24,155 bases of DNA from assembly GCA_035480615.1 (NCBI GenBank), contig DATIHO010000101.1, positions 1 to 24,155 of the forward strand. Direction: 5' to 3'. This DNA is from CAIPFQ01 sp035480615. Its GTDB lineage: Bacteria; Chlamydiota; Chlamydiia; Chlamydiales; SM23-39. Shown here in pieces: positions 21,501-24,155 of this stretch. The stretch's first letter is position 1; each line of letters begins with the position of its first letter. Both the position numbers and the translations under genes were made by a program. The notes under the pieces were generated by a model. It was not told where the DNA came from and did not search any database. It saw only the letters and a list, made by a program, of their open reading frames with translations.

Positions 21501-24154
21501 CCTTTGATACCCTTTACGCAGAAGGGCAGCGGCGCTATACCGAGACGCTTTCCTCCTATTCCCGATCTATGATTAAGCAGCTTCCCAAACCCTCTTTTGA
21601 AAAAATCGAGGGACTCTCCCCTGCCATTGCCCTTGAACAAAAAACGGGGGGGCTGAATCCAAGAAGCACAATTGGAACGATTACGGAAATTTATGATCTG
21701 CTTCGAGTTCTTTATGCCCATTTAGGCACCGCTTATTGCCCCCAGAGCGGCGAAAAAATCCGCCATATCAGCAAAGAATTTGTTGTGCATCGCATTCTTG
21801 ACTTGCCAAAAGGAGAAAAAATTCAGATTTTAACTCCCTTGCAATTACAAAAAAAAGAATCGTTCGAAGATCTCATTGCTCGGTTGAATCGGCAGGGGTT
21901 TTTACGAATCCGGTTGAATCAAAAAGTATACGAACTCGATGAGACGATCCCTTTTGAAAAGCATAAGAAAAACTCGCTTCTCCTTGTAATCGACCGCCTT
22001 CTGGTGGATCCAAAATCGGAAAAAAGGCTTTTTGAGGCTGTGGGAAAAGCAACCTCGCTCTCTGACGGAGAAGTTGTGATCGCCTGTGAAAAGGGGGATC
22101 TGTATTTCAACTTGGCTTTCGCCTGTGAAAAAACCGGAAAATCATATCCACCCATTACTCCTCAAACTTTTTCTTTTAACCATGACGCGGGGATGTGTTT
22201 GGAATGCCAGGGGCTGGGACTGACCTATGGAATGCAGCTCACAAAAAATATCTTGCGCCTTTCGCTTTCCGATTTGAGCTTGCGTCTTTTTAAAGACAAA
22301 ACAACAAAAGGGGCGCTGAAAAGGCTCACGCAATATTTTCATGCTTGCGGCATTGATCTGGATGAACCTTTAAAAAACCTCTCTTCTCAAGACATTCAGC
22401 TTATTTTGCATGGAGGCCCTGAAAAACGGCTGCCGAAATTCTGCACGCTGAAATGGATAGGCTTGCAGCCTCTTTTCGCAGGGGCGATCCGGATGGGAAA
22501 TAAAGAGATGAAAGAAGCTCTTCTCCCCTTTATGAACACCTCTACATGCTTTGCTTGTGAAGGGACGCGGCTCAATCCTTTGGCGAGAAATGTCAGAATC
22601 GGCACTGTTTCGATTGCCGATTTGTGCCGAATGGAACTAAAAAACGCGTTTTCTTTCACACAAAGCATTCCTTTAAAAAGAGACTCTTTTTTGAAGGAAA
22701 CGGTTTCTCAGATTTCCAAATATCTTGAGTTTTTGCTCTCGATCGGGCTTGGCTATTTAACTTTGGAAAGATCCGCACCTACTCTTAGCGGCGGAGAGCT
22801 GCAGCGGATTCGCCTTGCCCGGCAGCTTGGATCGGGATTGACGTCTTGCCTATATATTTTAGATGAGCCGACAATCGGGCTCCACCCTTATAATAACCGG
22901 CTTCTCAATCAGGCACTGAAAAAACTCTCGACTCTTGGCAATACGTTGATTCTCGTCGAACACGATCCCATGACTCTTGAGATTGCAGATGCGATTTTTG
23001 ATTTCGGACCCAAGGCGGGACGGGAGGGAGGGAGAATTTGTGCAAGCGGAACACTTGACGAAATTTTGCAAAATCCAAATTCCTTGACAGGAGCTTATTT
23101 AAGCCATCGAAAAACACTCCCCATCCCCAAAAAAAGACGCCCTTTTCATCCGGATATCCGCATCGAAAATGCAACCTTGCATAATTTGAAAAATATTTCC
23201 CTCGCGATTCCACGCGCAGCGATCACTTGCTTGACTGGGGTTTCAGGATCGGGAAAATCGACACTGATGCGCATTCTTCTGAAAGGCGCAGCCGAAATGG
23301 CGATCGGCGGAGCGAAAGAGCCGATCGAATATTTACAGGCCAAATTTTGGGGGTTAAACGCCTTTGAAAAAGTGATTGCCGTGGATCAAAGCCCTATTGG
23401 CCAGACCGCGCGCGCGGATGTGGGCAGCTATACAGAAATTATGCCTCTCATCCGCAATCATTTTGCGCAGCTTCCTTTAGCAAAGGCAAAAGGGCTGCAG
23501 CCGCGTCATTTTAGCTCGAATCATATGCGCGGCATGTGCCGCACCTGCTGGGGAATGGGTTATAAGACGGTAGGCCTTCAGTTTTTACCCTCTGTAAAAG
23601 TGACTTGCGAATCCTGCAAGGGATTGCGTCTCACGCCTCTTTCTTTGGAAGTCCGTTATCGGGGAAAAAATATCGGCGAACTCCTCTCTTTAACGATTCA
23701 GGAAGCTCTCCAATTTTTTTCGGAAATTCCGAAAATTTTCAAACGGTTGCAATTACTCGATGAAGTAGGACTCTCCTATTTACAACTTGGCCAGGAACTC
23801 GCCTCTTTATCCGGCGGAGAAGCGCAGCGGCTTCGCTTATCGCGCGAACTTGCGAAAAGAGAGTCGGGAAAAACGCTTTACTTGATCGACGAGCCAACAG
23901 TCGGGCTCCACAGCTCAGACATTGCATGCTTGCTGCCGATTTTCCATCATCTTGCCAATAAAAGAAATACTCTCATCATCATCGAACATAACCTGGATGT
24001 AATCGCGAGCGCCGACTATGTCATCGACCTTGGGCCTGACGCGGGAGATCTTGGCGGCCGCATCATGGCTCAGGGCACGCCCGAAGAGGTCGCTCAATCC
24101 ACAAATTCGCGCACCGCGCCTTTCTTGTCCCAAAGATTGTCCCCTCCAAATTAG
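18536..24154 (+). CDS. uvrA: Double-length UvrA excinuclease subunit
   Basis: A 1872-aa tandem UvrA, about twice the usual 940 aa, as known for Chlamydiae. It is the damage-recognition ATPase of nucleotide excision repair. There are four ABC cassettes with Walker A at residues 32, 638, 979 and 1568 (GVSGSGKS, except GPSGSGKS in the third). The four signature/Walker B pairs are LSGGESQR/LDEPSIGLHP, LSGGEAQR/LDEPTTGLH, LSGGELQR/LDEPTIGLHP and LSGGEAQR/IDEPTVGLH; all look competent. The halves join near residue 945-955. The C-terminal zinc finger is intact in both halves (CPYC 737/CPQC 760; CRTC 1668/CESC 1691). The N-terminal C4 site is damaged in both. The last cassette has a diverged QTARADVGSYT where others have RTPRSNPATY. 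It starts on an ATGA overlap with oppF; the stop is one base before the window end. Confidence 0.97.
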   Translation: MNHSIILKKVSVHNLKQVDLELTPGEFIVFTGVSGSGKSSLAFDTIYVEGQRRYIESLSHQARRHLAELPKPDAESISGIAPTIAIEQKLSARTPRSTVGTLTGIYDFLRVLYARIGVPYCPVSHEPVGSVSKEKIIAQISALPQSTKIYLLAPLAKGKKGEFKEEFAELLRKGFTRLRVDGSEVDLSTPLQLDGKRAHDVEIIVDRIKIEPGARSRIAESVTTALEMGQGVCSLFNVDSEEETLFSQTAYSQKSGLSYEPLTPQDFSFNHPSGMCPACHGLGVSAEFDLEKIINPNLSIAEDCCAIGSSYQTIRYGNIYDNLARIFKFNINKSWKEIPEKAKHAFLYGLDQKWTRMQFTHPEKKSKWTEYIRWQGVLHEAKERLNAAKSDVYRKKMGELMIEMVCPACQGVRIKPYPAACKLGGKKIGQITALSLNDTLLFFENISLSALEVQIGSELLKEIRLRLKFLIDVGLGYLSLDRISPTLSGGESQRVRLASQIGSPLAGAIYVLDEPSIGLHPIDHHKLIETLLYLRDLGNTVIVVEHDADTILAADTVVDVGPLAGRHGGEIIAVGSPQKIMQEPKSLTGAYLSGKLKIEPSKKRKLSKEKIEIIGASHHNLKNLTVSLPLGALVCVTGVSGSGKSSLITGTLYPALANHFHHAKLPVGKHKKMSGIDALDKIIAIDQLPIGRTPRSNPATYIKLFDEIRDLFAHLPESRLRGFDAGHFSFNVKEGSCPYCGGMGSTRIDMDFMEDAWIECPQCKGRRFDPEVLAVQFKGKNIADILATDVEHALPLFDAIPSIHRKLSVLSLVGLDYLTLGQSSTTLSGGEAQRIKLAKELVRPSSGNTLYILDEPTTGLHFHDIRKLIAILQKLTDQGNTVVVIEHNLDFIKIADWIIDLGLGAGIFGGSLIGEGPPEKIMNMGTPTGKALQGLKPPDKRLTFKEKKPASIEIVGASQNNLKSISLSIPRGKITIFTGPSGSGKSSLAFDTLYAEGQRRYTETLSSYSRSMIKQLPKPSFEKIEGLSPAIALEQKTGGLNPRSTIGTITEIYDLLRVLYAHLGTAYCPQSGEKIRHISKEFVVHRILDLPKGEKIQILTPLQLQKKESFEDLIARLNRQGFLRIRLNQKVYELDETIPFEKHKKNSLLLVIDRLLVDPKSEKRLFEAVGKATSLSDGEVVIACEKGDLYFNLAFACEKTGKSYPPITPQTFSFNHDAGMCLECQGLGLTYGMQLTKNILRLSLSDLSLRLFKDKTTKGALKRLTQYFHACGIDLDEPLKNLSSQDIQLILHGGPEKRLPKFCTLKWIGLQPLFAGAIRMGNKEMKEALLPFMNTSTCFACEGTRLNPLARNVRIGTVSIADLCRMELKNAFSFTQSIPLKRDSFLKETVSQISKYLEFLLSIGLGYLTLERSAPTLSGGELQRIRLARQLGSGLTSCLYILDEPTIGLHPYNNRLLNQALKKLSTLGNTLILVEHDPMTLEIADAIFDFGPKAGREGGRICASGTLDEILQNPNSLTGAYLSHRKTLPIPKKRRPFHPDIRIENATLHNLKNISLAIPRAAITCLTGVSGSGKSTLMRILLKGAAEMAIGGAKEPIEYLQAKFWGLNAFEKVIAVDQSPIGQTARADVGSYTEIMPLIRNHFAQLPLAKAKGLQPRHFSSNHMRGMCRTCWGMGYKTVGLQFLPSVKVTCESCKGLRLTPLSLEVRYRGKNIGELLSLTIQEALQFFSEIPKIFKRLQLLDEVGLSYLQLGQELASLSGGEAQRLRLSRELAKRESGKTLYLIDEPTVGLHSSDIACLLPIFHHLANKRNTLIIIEHNLDVIASADYVIDLGPDAGDLGGRIMAQGTPEEVAQSTNSRTAPFLSQRLSPPN

Positions 24155-24155
24155 A

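Noticed and set aside
18536..24154. Possibility that the double UvrA is a recent duplication or an assembly artefact.
   Set aside because: The halves differ strongly in sequence, length and zinc ligands, which fits an ancient fusion shared by the phylum.
1..24155. Scan for CRISPR arrays, tRNA/rRNA genes, insertion sequences, riboswitches and replication origins.
   Set aside because: No regular repeat-spacer pattern, no tRNA cloverleaf, no transposase and no recognisable aptamer was seen by eye; the large internal repeats are explained by the duplicated UvrA and related ABC domains.

Overview
The window looks like the chromosome of a Chlamydiae member, most likely one of the amoeba-associated 'environmental' families rather than Chlamydia itself. 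The main reasons are a double-length UvrA (1872 aa, four ABC ATPase cassettes in one chain) and a PknD-type Hanks kinase directly upstream of valS. Both are hallmarks of the phylum as I know it. Moderate base composition, very tight gene packing and weak Shine-Dalgarno sequences also fit. I cannot name the genus from sequence alone.

Layout. (1) 1-1079 is a small accessory-looking patch. A minus-strand protein of unknown function (91-624) appears to have lost its 5' part. Facing it is an apparent remnant of a RelE/HigB-like toxin C-terminus (713-784), followed by an intact HigA/HI1420-type antitoxin (777-1079). (2) 1140-2147 is trpS on the minus strand. (3) 2244-9327 is a plus-strand unit: pknD kinase, a Nudix hydrolase, valS and a class I DAHP synthase. 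The pknD/nudix and nudix/valS junctions overlap, and aroG starts on the base after the valS stop. (4) 9207-10209 holds a small lipoprotein (minus) and a second Nudix hydrolase (plus). Their ATG start codons share one CATG, and both genes overlap their convergent neighbours at the 3' end. (5) 13977 down to 10175 is a minus-strand unit: rimO, an RlmI-like rRNA methyltransferase and an MHS-type MFS transporter. (6) 14067-24154 is a plus-strand unit: a YchJ/SEC-C plus peptide deformylase fusion, oppB, oppC, oppD, oppF and uvrA. All junctions from oppB onward overlap.

Functionally the window is rich in translation genes: two aminoacyl-tRNA synthetases, ribosomal protein S12 methylthiolation, 23S rRNA methylation and N-terminal deformylation. 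To these it adds peptide import (Opp, with no substrate-binding protein in view), nucleotide-pool sanitation (two Nudix), entry to the shikimate pathway, signalling and excision repair. No tRNA, rRNA, CRISPR array, insertion sequence or origin was seen. No gene-free stretch exceeds about 155 bases (625-776 is the longest). Positions 1-90 hold only a short inverted repeat.

The most unusual points are the YchJ-deformylase fusion, the apparent double truncation at about 625-715, the shared CATG start site, and uneven zinc-ligand decay between the halves of the double UvrA. I did not find a clearly new multi-gene system.
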